From: Alkalilimnicola ehrlichii
GTDB lineage: Bacteria; Pseudomonadota; Gammaproteobacteria; Nitrococcales; AK92
Direction of reading: 5' to 3'
Assembly (NCBI RefSeq): GCF_003399765.1
Contig: NZ_NFZV01000009.1
Coordinates: 88,026-152,025 of the forward strand
DNA length: 64,000 bases
The notes under the pieces: generated by a model
What the model saw: only the letters and a program-made list of their open reading frames with translations
What the model was told of the DNA's origin: nothing
The model's database searches: none
Shown here: positions 47,772-57,291 of the stretch, piece after piece
Layout: every line of letters begins with the position of its first letter
Position numbering within the stretch: the first letter of the stretch is position 1
Program-made: the position numbers and the translations under genes

Positions 47772-50700
47772 ATGGGGAAGGAGCCGTCTACTCTGAAGGG
47801 AAGGGTCGTCCTCGACATTGAGCAGTTAAAAATACGGCGGCGGCAGATCGGACTGAGCCAAGAAGCCTTGGCGGAGCTGTGTTTTAGAAAACGCTTATGC
47901 GTGTCCATCGCCTCCATTAAGCGGGCGGAAACCGGAAAGCCGGTGCTTTTGCGTACTGCGCGGCATCTGGCTCAAATCTACGGTGTCGATCTTGCAAACT
48001 TGCTGGTGGGTAGCATTCCCGAGCAAGGTGATAACGGGGCTCCCGCCGCCGCCGACATCCCCGATTTAGGCGCTGAGCGCCGGCCAGTGATTCATCTCAC
48101 GCTTCTATCGAAGGCAACTGCCAGCGCACCGTTGCACGGTCTTATCGTTGAACGGGTGAGACAATTCGGCGGCGTTGTACTTGAGCCTGACGAGACACGC
48201 GATACTTCGGTGGTATTAGAGGCTTGTTTTGGCACCCCCCGTGCTTATTCCAGCGATGCGCGGCGTTGTCTTCAGTGCGCGGAAGAATTGCTGCAGATAT
48301 GGAAGAGCAAACAACCTGCTACCGGCTGTACGCTCATCATTGGTTACCGTGAGTGGCCGCTCGACGCCGAGCGGCAAATGCATTGTTTGGCGTCGCCATC
48401 GTTCGCGTCGGCTCTAGAAACGTCTTCGATTCTAATCGAGCAGGATCTTGCGCATGCCCTATCGGACTGCTGCGTCGTTACCCCGGCGAAGCTTACCGGC
48501 TACGTGCGCTACAAACAGACGCAAGCGGCCGATCGCAATACGCCTTTCGCTATGGCAGGGCGGGATCTGGAAGTCCAACAGCTCAAGACAGTACTAGCGA
48601 CGACGCTGGCATACCAAGAAGGGCATGTCGTCTACATTCGTGGTATTGCCGGTATCGGAAAATCTCGGTTGATTGCCGAGTTCGTCGAAATGACGCGACA
48701 GGACGGGGTCGACTGCTACGCTGCCGCGGTGTTGGATTTCGGCGGTAAGGAGGATACGAATCCTATCCGGCAATTACTACGCGGTGTGTTGCAACTTGAG
48801 TCCTCTTTTGCAGAGGCCGATCGGCAGCTTTCGGCGAGGATTGGTCAGCTCGGTCTTCCCGCCGACTATCTCATGTTCTACCGCGCTTTGTTGGGGTTGC
48901 CGCAGGCGCCGGGCGATGAGCAAGTCTACGCGGCGATGAATCATGCGACTCGGGTTCCGCGCCAGCTGGAGGCCTTGGTCGCTTTGCTTGTGCGCGAGTC
49001 GTTGGAACGGCCGCTGGTGCTGATTATCGAAGATTTGCATTGGGCGGATAAAGCGCTTTTCGATGTTGTCGGGCGTTTAATTCAGGCAGTACGAGAAGCA
49101 CCCATCATTTGGGCGCTCACGTCTCGTCTGGAACAAGACCCGTTGGAGCGACAGCTAAGGAATTACCTGACCGATGTGCCGATGACCGTGTTGGAGCTGG
49201 GGCCGCTGCGGGGCGCTGCCGCCGCGATGCTCGCGCTCCAGTTCCGCGATGTCGGCCCGAATTACCGGAATCAGTGCGTTGCGCGCGCGCAAGGAAACCC
49301 GCTTTTTTTAACTCAGCTGCTGCTGGGAGGACATGGCTCGGCGCTTCCGGGGAGTCTGAAAAATCTGGTGCAGACGAAGCTTGATCGTTTAGCGCCGATC
49401 GACCGTCGAGCATTGCGTACCGCCGCCGCTATGGGGCAACGGTTTAGTCTGGATGTACTGACCCAGCTACTGGAGCAGCCGGACTATGAGCCTGTTTTGC
49501 CGGCGAGTTATTGCCTCGTGCGGCCGGCCGAGCCGGGGGTGTATATGTTCGTGCACGATTTGATCCTGCAGGGCGTGTACGAACTTACCGAACCGGCTCT
49601 GCGGCGGCGTTTACACCTACGGCTGGCAGAGCACTACACCGAAACGGATAAAGCCCTGTGCGCCAGGCACTTGCATAAGGCCGAGGTGGACCGTGCGCCG
49701 GCGATGTTCGTTGCGGCGATCCAGGAAAAGTTGGCCGCCTATCAGTATGAGGCAGCGTTAGAGTTGTGCGATCAGTGTGCCTCTATCGCTTATGCGCCTG
49801 TCGATACCTATTCGCTTGCCATGCTGGCGGCGGAAGCGAAGGCCAAGATGGGCCTGATGCAGGAAGCGAGAGACTATTATGAGCGTGCGCTCGCCGCCGC
49901 TGGAGAGGAGGGGCAGCGTTTACAAGCGGTAATCGGCCTTGCCCGAGCGTTGAATGTCCTGGAAGAGATTGCGCTTGAGGAGCGTTTGTTGGACGAGGCG
50001 GCGGCCCTGGCGGACAAAGTTGGGGCTTACGGGGCGTTGGCGGAAATCTATTATTTGAAAGGCAACATATTTTTTCCCCGCGGCGATTTTCGTCAATGTC
50101 GGTATTTCCACGACTTGGCACGCCAGTACGCCCGCCGCGCCGAGAGTATTGCCATAGAAGCGCTAGCGCTCAGCGGCCTGGGCGATTCGTATTATGCGGA
50201 AGGGCGAATGCCGACGGCATTGGTCACTTTTCAGCAGTGCGTCGAGCTATGCGAACGTCATGGGTTTGCGGATATCGAGGCGTCTAACCGTTTCATGGTG
50301 GCGACGGCCGATATTTATGCAAATAACACCGAGGCGGCGCTGCGGGAGGCAATCGCATCGGCCGAACTCGGCCGCCGCGTCGGTAACCTACGGGCAGAGA
50401 TCGTTTCCCGTTTAACGGCCGGCTGGTTGCAGATTTCGCTGGGCAATGCCGAAGGCGCCGAGCAGCAAGTCCAGCAGGGGCTAGCGTTGGCCCGCACGAT
50501 GGGGGCGGCTCGTTTTGAGGCCTTTTTGTTAGAAAGTGTTGCACGCGTGCGTGTTTTGCAGGGGCGGGACGCGGAGGCGCAAGCGGCGGTTCGCGAAGCC
50601 TGGCGTATCGTCGAACAGCAAGGGCTATATCGTTTTATCGGGCCTTGGGTGCTAGGGACGCTGGCGGTGTTGGAAGACGATACGGGCAAACGGCAGGCGG

Positions 50701-51044
50701 CACTGCGGAAAGCGGAGGCGCTACTGGCGGAAGGTTGTGTCGGCCATAACTATTATCGATTCTATGTGGCGGCAGCCGAAGCCTGCCTAGTGTATGGCGA
50801 GCCTGAGCGGGCGGTCGAATACGCAGAGCATTTGGCAGTGTTCACCGCGGCGGAGCCTTGCCCCTGGGCCGATCATCACGTCGAATTGATCCGCCGTTAC
50901 GCGGCGTACTTTGAAAACGCGACTGCCTCGGCGCGGCAACGTTTAGAGCAGCAATGGCAAGCTGCCGATGCGGCGGGGATCGGTAGGGTGATGACACGGT
51001 TGGCGCTGCGCCAACCGTGGCGTAGTGCGGTAGCGGAGCCTTAG
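47772..51044 (+). CDS. HTH / degenerate cyclase-like / STAND ATPase / TPR regulator
   Basis: 1090 residues. N-terminal XRE-like HTH at about 15-80 (RRQIGLSQEALAELC ... LLRTARHLAQIYGV). Residues 105-230 resemble a class III cyclase homology domain (VRQFGGVVLEPDETRD ... ACFGTPRAYSSDARRCLQC) but lack the usual metal-binding aspartates. A STAND/AAA ATPase follows: Walker A GIAGIGKSRL at about 292 and Walker B VLIIEDLHWAD near 416. The last 450 residues are TPR-like helices. It probably acts as a signal-responsive regulator. Its stop overlaps that of the convergent oxidoreductase by 4 bases. Confidence 0.82.
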   Translation: MGKEPSTLKGRVVLDIEQLKIRRRQIGLSQEALAELCFRKRLCVSIASIKRAETGKPVLLRTARHLAQIYGVDLANLLVGSIPEQGDNGAPAAADIPDLGAERRPVIHLTLLSKATASAPLHGLIVERVRQFGGVVLEPDETRDTSVVLEACFGTPRAYSSDARRCLQCAEELLQIWKSKQPATGCTLIIGYREWPLDAERQMHCLASPSFASALETSSILIEQDLAHALSDCCVVTPAKLTGYVRYKQTQAADRNTPFAMAGRDLEVQQLKTVLATTLAYQEGHVVYIRGIAGIGKSRLIAEFVEMTRQDGVDCYAAAVLDFGGKEDTNPIRQLLRGVLQLESSFAEADRQLSARIGQLGLPADYLMFYRALLGLPQAPGDEQVYAAMNHATRVPRQLEALVALLVRESLERPLVLIIEDLHWADKALFDVVGRLIQAVREAPIIWALTSRLEQDPLERQLRNYLTDVPMTVLELGPLRGAAAAMLALQFRDVGPNYRNQCVARAQGNPLFLTQLLLGGHGSALPGSLKNLVQTKLDRLAPIDRRALRTAAAMGQRFSLDVLTQLLEQPDYEPVLPASYCLVRPAEPGVYMFVHDLILQGVYELTEPALRRRLHLRLAEHYTETDKALCARHLHKAEVDRAPAMFVAAIQEKLAAYQYEAALELCDQCASIAYAPVDTYSLAMLAAEAKAKMGLMQEARDYYERALAAAGEEGQRLQAVIGLARALNVLEEIALEERLLDEAAALADKVGAYGALAEIYYLKGNIFFPRGDFRQCRYFHDLARQYARRAESIAIEALALSGLGDSYYAEGRMPTALVTFQQCVELCERHGFADIEASNRFMVATADIYANNTEAALREAIASAELGRRVGNLRAEIVSRLTAGWLQISLGNAEGAEQQVQQGLALARTMGAARFEAFLLESVARVRVLQGRDAEAQAAVREAWRIVEQQGLYRFIGPWVLGTLAVLEDDTGKRQAALRKAEALLAEGCVGHNYYRFYVAAAEACLVYGEPERAVEYAEHLAVFTAAEPCPWADHHVELIRRYAAYFENATASARQRLEQQWQAADAAGIGRVMTRLALRQPWRSAVAEP

Positions 51045-52697
51045 CTTGTTTGTTTGGGAAGCACCCAAGCGGCAATTTTCTCCGCTTGCTCCAGGCATTG
51101 CTCGTGCAAGCCTGCGCCGTTGCTCCAGCCGCCGCCGAATAACAGCGGGCAGGTCAGGCGCTCTCCTTCGGCAATGGCGGCTGCCGTCATTTGGTTGTAC
51201 TTCTCGATATTCTCCTGTGCCAGGCAACAATCGGCGTCGAGTACATTGTGTTTGAAGACCGTCCAGGCCTTATTGGTATGGTCGGCCGGAATATCGCCGA
51301 GTAAGTGCCGATAGCCGGTGTCGGGGGCCTGCTCGTCCATCTGAAGCAGAGTTGCCTGCGGCAATGCCTCGCGCAGCGGAGCGGGGATGAGTGTCGTATC
51401 CCGTACGCGGTCCAGCATGTCCTGCTGCGGTATCTGATTTAAGTCGTTGACTAGGGAGACGAAAAACTGCGGCAGGTTGGCTTCGGCGTAGTCCGGATTC
51501 TCCGCATCGTTCTGATGCCGATTGGATACGTAGCTAATGCGGTAAGGCTGGAACGTATCGCCTGGGTTGCGGATGGAAATGTTATAGGTGCGCCAGAGAT
51601 TCTTGTTGGGCGGCAAGGCGCCGGAATGGGTATGGCAGACGCCGTAGCTTTGTGTGTATCGCACGCTGCTCAGGATTTTTGAATGCGTAAGCCCTCGCTG
51701 CTTGCTGCGGCAGTAAACCGAAGCAGGGCGCGTGCATCGTCGGCATGCGTGGTAACAACGCAGAGGTCGAAGCGTTCGGCGGCTTGTCCGTCGTCTTTGT
51801 CGATGAAGGCCCCATCCGGCCCGGCCGTAACCTGAACGCCCGCATTGGTACGGATAGCGATCGTCACCGAGGCGTTCGATTGAGCAAGCAGATAATCCCG
51901 CAAGGACTCCAGCCAGGTTTGTGCGCCGTGGCTAAAGTAGCATCGTTTAGGCGCTTCGCTACCTTCCTGGATTTTGTAGTACTGAAACGGCGATCGTAAG
52001 GGGAGATACTGAGGACCTCGATCGTCGGTAAAGTACATGGCGGCGATCCGCGGATAATAGATAAGATCCCGCACTTGCACGAGACGCGCGTTCAAGGCCG
52101 GATCGTTCCAATCGATCTCGATATGAAGCTCGGTCGCCGCTTGGCTTAAGAATTCGCGTGGCGAGTTGATGCAATCGGCAAAGAAGTGGCCGACCGTATA
52201 GTCATTGGTAACCGTTTCGAATAAGTCGAGCGCGGCTCGGTGCACCACTTTGCTAAGAGGTGCCAGTTTGCCGTCGTCGGCATAATCGATGTTAAAGGCG
52301 GGGTCGGAGACGCCGCTTTTCAGGCCGGAATCGTCGGTTAGCGCCAGACGAGCGTCGGCGCTGGTATAGCTCGTGGTATCTTCCAGCGGTTTCATCTTGT
52401 CCAGGTAGCCGACCGTTCGCATCATGCCTTTAGGCGGTGGTAGGTCGCTAAATTGACGTCGTTGACGCCTAAGTCGGCCCAGCGTAAATACGCGCCTTCC
52501 GGGCCGTTGGCGCCATACCGCTGGCCGAGGTTAACGACGACGGTGTCGGCGTTACCGCCCAAATGTTGTTTGCGCTCGAATAATTGTATTTCTAATGGCG
52601 TGCCGTGCGCATGTGCCCGCTGCATCAAATAATAAGCGGTCGATAAGCCGGAAATGCCCGCCCCAATAATCGCTATCCTCACGTGCGAAGTATCCAT
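51041..52697 (-). CDS. FAD-dependent amine-oxidase-like oxidoreductase (two frame breaks)
   Basis: About 553 residues after repair. FAD-binding fold at the N-terminus (IAIIGAGISGLSTAYYLMQR), then FERKQHLGGNADT. The C-terminus ends in the FAD segment GGGWSNGAGLHEQCLEQ, like COG2907 NAD/FAD-binding proteins. Frame breaks: near 52433 (one base missing; repair joins YHRPKGMMRTVGYLDK) and at the T5 run 51676-51680 (one missing; repair joins LRIQKILSSVRYTQ). Upstream lie three direct repeats that may be an operator. The substrate is unknown. Confidence 0.8.
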
Positions 52698-52772
52698 TGG
52701 ATTCCTCCAGAATCGGTATTGTGAGTCCGCATAGTCGGATGTCCTAAGCCATCCGGCAACCGCCGGCGAGCA

Positions 52773-52828
52773 ACTGATCCCAAACTGATCCTAAATCCCC
52801 CGAGCGGTTTTCGTAGACTGATCCTAAG
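52773..52828. promoter_or_regulatory. Three direct repeats ACTGATCC(T/C)AA, phased at 11 and 33 bases
   Basis: Copies start at 52773, 52784 and 52817 and read ACTGATCCCAA, ACTGATCCTAA and ACTGATCCTAA. Spacing is a multiple of 11 bases, putting all three on one face of the helix. They lie upstream of the minus-strand oxidoreductase gene and of the plus-strand small gene, so they may be the operator of either. Confidence 0.65.
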
Positions 52829-52922
52829 TTGAGTTCGCGGGCCGAAAACGCCGCTGAGATGCACCGAAAAGCGCTGAAAAAATAACCACATGGAGCGGGC
52901 GCAAGCCAAAGGAGTCAGGGCA

Positions 52923-53165
52923 ATGTTAAACAACGACACGTTTCGCCATCCCACACCGAAACAATTGGCCGATGCATTTAGGGCGCGGACTGAATGCGAG
53001 CCACCGCCGAAAAGCAAGATCTACGAAAACGATACGCCGTCGCCAGTCACGGCCGTACCCGAGTTTCCCTGGTTGGGCACAGATGCCATGCATTGCCGAA
53101 CCCGCGGAATTCCTCGCCAAGTGGTGAGAAATTGGCTCGCGAGTCTGGACCCAGGGATGGACTAA
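52923..53165 (+). CDS. Small hypothetical protein
   Basis: 80 residues from an ATG with AAAGGAG about 8 bases upstream. No family recognised and no signal peptide or membrane segment. It contains one Cys in RTECEPPP and one in MHCRTRG, and is proline-rich in the middle. It lies 175 bases before the PSD-like gene in the same direction. A regulatory or precursor peptide role is only speculative. Confidence 0.55.
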   Translation: MLNNDTFRHPTPKQLADAFRARTECEPPPKSKIYENDTPSPVTAVPEFPWLGTDAMHCRTRGIPRQVVRNWLASLDPGMD

Positions 53166-53339
53166 GCGCTGCTAAGGAGACGTGAGGAATTGCCTGGCGT
53201 CACGGCGTGACCGGGGGGTGTAAAGCGGCCAACCCCCGTTTACCTGCACCTCTGGTTCCGCCGTGACTTCGGGCAATCGCCCGGTAGCTTTTGAGAGCTG
53301 CGCTCGCGAAGAATCACAAGCAAAAGGAAAGGCCAAATA

Positions 53340-54602
53340 ATGAACGATTCCACCGCATCTTCCGCTCCGTTTCGGGTCGGGGAATGGTTGCCCTCGGATC
53401 AACAAGCGCTGGATGCCTGGTTGCAACAGTTGATCGAAGAAGTCGATCCGACGGCAGAGCTGCATCCTGTGGTTGACGAATTGAGGCAACTGATCGAGAC
53501 CGATCCGCAGCTTTACATGCTGTTCGATCAGATGTTCAGCCAGGTTCCGACTCGGCCGCCGTACGACAAAAGCCCTGACGGTAAGCCGCAAGTGCGCGAC
53601 TACAGGCTCATGCTACAGCTGATTAACGCCATCATGACGCGGGCGCCGGAGTTCAACAAAACCGGCTTGGTCGGTTTTCCTATCAACGCCATCTTGGACT
53701 GGTCGATGGCCACGCCGAGCGGTTTTGCCGCCTTCCTCAACCCTAAGTTGAACTTGCAGCTTAAAAAGGTATTGAACGAATGGGGGCGTTTTCTGGCTTC
53801 GCCCGATTCGCGGTATGTACTTAACGAGTATCCGCCGACAGGATGGTTATCGCCGGAGGCAAAAGAAGCCATGGGCTTCGATGATTTTAAATCGGATCCG
53901 TCGCAACCTTATGCCGGATTTAGATCCTGGGACGATTTTTTACTCGTCGGTTCAAGGACGGTCGGCGGCCGATCGCCGAACCGGGCGACGACGCCGTCGT
54001 GGTAAACGCCTGCGAGTCGGCGCCTTACAAATTGGCGCAAAAGGTTCGGCGAACCGATAAATTCTGGATCAAGGCACAACCGTATTCGCTCGCGCACATG
54101 CTCGATGGCGACCCGTTGGTCGACCTATTCGTCGGCGGCACTGTCTACCAGGCGTTTTTGAGCGCCTTGAGTTACCACCGCTGGCACAGTCCGGTCAGCG
54201 GTCGGATTGTAAAGACCTGCGTCGTCGACGGCACTTATTACTCCGAAACTTTAACGGAGGGGCCGGACCGGCCGGGCCGAACGCATCGCAGGGCTATATC
54301 ACCGAGGTGGCGACGCGGGCGCTCGTGTTTATCGAGGCGGATAACCCGGATATCGGTTTGATGTGTTTCATGGCGGTCGGTATGGCGGAGGTCTCAAGCT
54401 GCGACGTAACCGTTTATGAAGGCCAGCATGTGAACAAAGGAGAGCAGCTTGGCATGTTCCATTACGGCGGCTCGACCCACTGCTTGATTTCCGGCCGGAA
54501 GTCGAGCTGGAGTTCGATCTGCACGGTCAGACTCCAGGGCTCGATGCCACGAACATCCCCGTTAACGCGCGGATCGCGACGGCAAAGCGAAAGGCGTACT
54601 AG
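53340..54602 (+). CDS. Phosphatidylserine-decarboxylase-like pyruvoyl enzyme (three frame breaks)
   Basis: About 421 residues after repair. The N-terminal part fits the PSD-associated helical (PSDC-type) domain. The decarboxylase domain includes SYHRWHSPVSGRIV and the autocleavage region FHYGGSTHCLIF, where GGST replaces the canonical LGST. Breaks: T6 run 53936-53941 (one missing; gives FFTRRFKDG), G4 run 54259-54262 (gives EGAGPAGPNASQGYI) and 54488-54490 (gives LIFRPEVELEF). Pyruvoyl enzymes with this layout include amino-acid decarboxylases, so the substrate need not be phosphatidylserine. It is followed 15 bases later by the C69 gene. Confidence 0.8.
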
Positions 54603-54617
54603 AACGAGGATCGGCAC

Positions 54618-56029
54618 ATGTGTACGAGCATCATGGCTGGCAAAGAAGCGACTGACGACGGTGTCGTAGTTCTGGCGCGCAACGAGGACTTTACCCGCAA
54701 TAACTGGAACAAGTACTTGGTGTACCGCCGGTTACCGGAGTACCGGCTGGATAAGGCTAATGCAATCGTCGACGGGCGCTGGACCTTGGGCAATGGGCTT
54801 AGCGTGCCGATCCCGACCAAAGCCTATGGCTACAGCGCGATCCCCGACTCTGCGGGTTATCGGGAAGCGTCTCATGCCATAGGCGATCGTTTCTTCTACG
54901 AAGAGCGCGGCATCAACGAGCGGAATGTTGCGATCTCCGCCACCAATTCGCTCGCCATCAACGATAAGGCCCAGGCCGCGGACCCGCTCCTAAAAGCGGG
55001 CGGGGTTGCCGAGTCGGTCATTCTGACGTTGATTCTGCCGCAGGTGGATAGCGCGCGCGAGGCGGTGAGCCTACTGGGTCGCTATATCGAGGAATACGGC
55101 GCGAGCGAGGTTAACGGCGTTCTGCTGGGCGATCCGCAGGAGGCGTGGTATTTCGAGAACGGCTCTGCGCATCACTGGATTGCGGTGAAAGTACCGCAGG
55201 ATAGCTACATCGCCGTGGCAAACGGGATGCGCGTGCACGGGGTCGATCTGGATTCCCCCGACGTTAAATGCTCCCGCGGATTATACGAATTCGCCGTTAC
55301 GCATGGTCTATTGGACCACCCGGACCGCCACAGCTTCGATTTTGCCGAAGCATTCGGTGTGGTGGGCGATCCTTACAACGTCGATCGCGTGTGGTTAGCG
55401 CAAAAATCCTGACGCCTTCCTTGGTGCAGGCACCGCGGCAGCGGCAATACCCGCTTTTTCTCCAACCCGACCAAGGCATCCGCCTCGACACGGTAATGAC
55501 GGTACTGCGGGCTACTTACCAAGGCACGGTTTTGGCCGCTAAGGCCCAGCGTCCGATTGGCTACGAACGTACTGCCGAGAGCCACATTATAGTGTTGGAC
55601 GATCGAATGCCGAAAGAGCTAAAAGGGGTTATTTGGCAGGCCGTGAGCACCCCCTTAGGCTCGCCCTATATGCCCTTGTTCAACACCATAGACGATATAC
55701 CCGACGGTTATACCCAAGGCGATAACCAGTACGGTCCTTTGTCGGCGTATTGGTCGTTCCGCGGTCTTTATTCCTTAGCCAAAAGCCAAGGCGATACCTG
55801 TTTGGACGAGATCGTAACGCTTTGGAAAAACTATGAGCGCAGTTGCCTGCGCGAGCACGTTTATATCAAAGCCATGCTTACCGCGTTGTACCGTTCCGAC
55901 CCTAACGGGGCTATCGAATTCACAAAACGTTATAGCACGGGTATTGCGTACCAGACTGTCGGTTTGGCGAACGGCAAACGCAACGAGCTTATGACAAAAG
56001 TAGCGACTCTCGAAGTCGAACCGTTGTAG
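54618..56029 (+). CDS. C69-family Ntn-hydrolase / dipeptidase-like (frameshifted)
   Basis: About 471 residues after repair. The N-terminal Met-Cys (MCTSIMAGKE) exposes Cys2 as nucleophile once Met is removed, the hallmark of U34/C69 enzymes, with ARNEDFTRNN after it. The frame breaks at the A5 run 55402-55406; one more A continues LAQKILTPSLVQAP into the second half. The family includes dipeptidases and linear amide hydrolases. No signal peptide is seen. It probably acts with the PSD-like enzyme 15 bases upstream. Confidence 0.85.
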
Positions 56030-56368
56030 CGGGCAGACCCTACGGGAGCGAGCGATAATCGACCAAGAAATATCCGGAACGACCCAATACCGCGTTAACG
56101 GCTGCCCGCTAGTCAGCCTAGTCATGGCGAGCGCAGGCGGAGCTCGGCGCTGACAGCGGGCAAGCGAACGTTGGGAGCGGGGGAAGGCCGTGGGGGCGGT
56201 TATTGAATCCGGAATATTCTGGTATCGCTCTAGTGGCCGAGCAGCCGCTAGCTGTAGGGTTTGCTCCTTTTATTGATTGCTGCGCGTAAAACCGCAAGAT
56301 TCGGCTCGCATGGCTGGCGCGGGATGCGCACAATGGCGCAAGCAAAGGTTTTTCGGAGCGAGCGGGCG
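56030..56368. other. Intergenic region, no gene seen
   Basis: 339 bases between the C69 gene and the AraC-Ogt gene. There are short dyads around gcgggcag/ctgcccgc (56029-56037 and 56102-56110). No coding signal was seen. The Ada-like promoter is presumably here. Confidence 0.4.
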
Positions 56369-57291
56369 ATGGACAAAGCGGCTGACTACGAACGGATTGC
56401 CAAGGCGATGCACTACATTCGCGATCGCGTTGCCGATCAACCGAGTCTGGCGGAAATCGCGGCTCACGTGCATATGAGTCCGTTTCACTTCCAGCGTCTG
56501 TTCTGCCGCTGGGCCGGCACCACACCGAAGCGCTTTCTGCAGGTTTTAACGCTGGAACGGATTAAGCGCTTGCTCGCGGGCGAGGAGCCGTTGCTGAACG
56601 TATCCGAGGCCGCTGGCTTGAGCAGCAGTTCCCGCCTCTACGACCACTTTGTGCGACTTGAGGCAGTGACGCCGGGCGAGTACAGGTCCGGAGGCGAGGG
56701 GCTTCGTATCGATTGCGGCGTTCATCCGACACCCTTTGGCTCGCTGTTCGTCGCCATGACGGCAAAGGGGGTGTGCCGAGCGACATTCTTGGGAGAAACG
56801 ACGCTCGATGAGGAGCTTAAGATTCTAGCGGCGACATGGCCGCGCGCTGTCGTCGCTCCGGCCCAAGAGGTTACGGCGGCAGTCGTCTCCAGCTTGTTCG
56901 GTGCTGCCACGACGCCGAACAAGCCTATATCCCTCTCCGTATCCGGTACCAATCTCCAAATTGCCGTGTGGCGAGCCTTGTTGCGTATCCCACGCGGCTA
57001 TACGGTCAGTTACTCCCAGCTTGCCGCGACGGTCGGGGCGCCCGGGGCGGCGCGCGCAGTCGGTAATGCCGTAGGTGCCAACCCGGTTGCTTTTTTATTC
57101 CCTGCCACCGTGTTATTCGTCAAAGCGGTGCCTTAGGCGGTTATCGCTGGGGCGAGCCGCGAAAGCGCATCATACAGATCTGGGAATATCTGAACGCTGC
57201 GCAGTCGACGGACAATCCGGCCCATCCCGCTCCCGTCCGCTGGACGGGTAGCGAGCCGGTATCAGTTAAATCGGCTGACCGAAATCTTTAA
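56369..57291 (+). CDS. AraC-HTH / O6-alkylguanine-DNA alkyltransferase fusion, Ada-like (frameshifted)
   Basis: About 307 residues after repair; the start is an internal ATG before [16 protein letters not shown]. The N-terminal AraC-type HTH ([29 protein letters not shown]) precedes an alkyltransferase domain ([34 protein letters not shown]). The frame breaks at the T6 run 57091-57096; one more T gives [13 protein letters not shown], restoring the acceptor Cys, and runs to TAA at 57291. It lacks the Ada N-terminal zinc domain that senses methylphosphotriesters. The end overlaps the convergent chemoreceptor gene. Confidence 0.85.

Noticed and set aside
47519..47821. 100-residue reading frame upstream of the STAND regulator
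   Set aside because: No family signal, no good ribosome site, AT-rich promoter-like DNA, and overlap with the regulator start.
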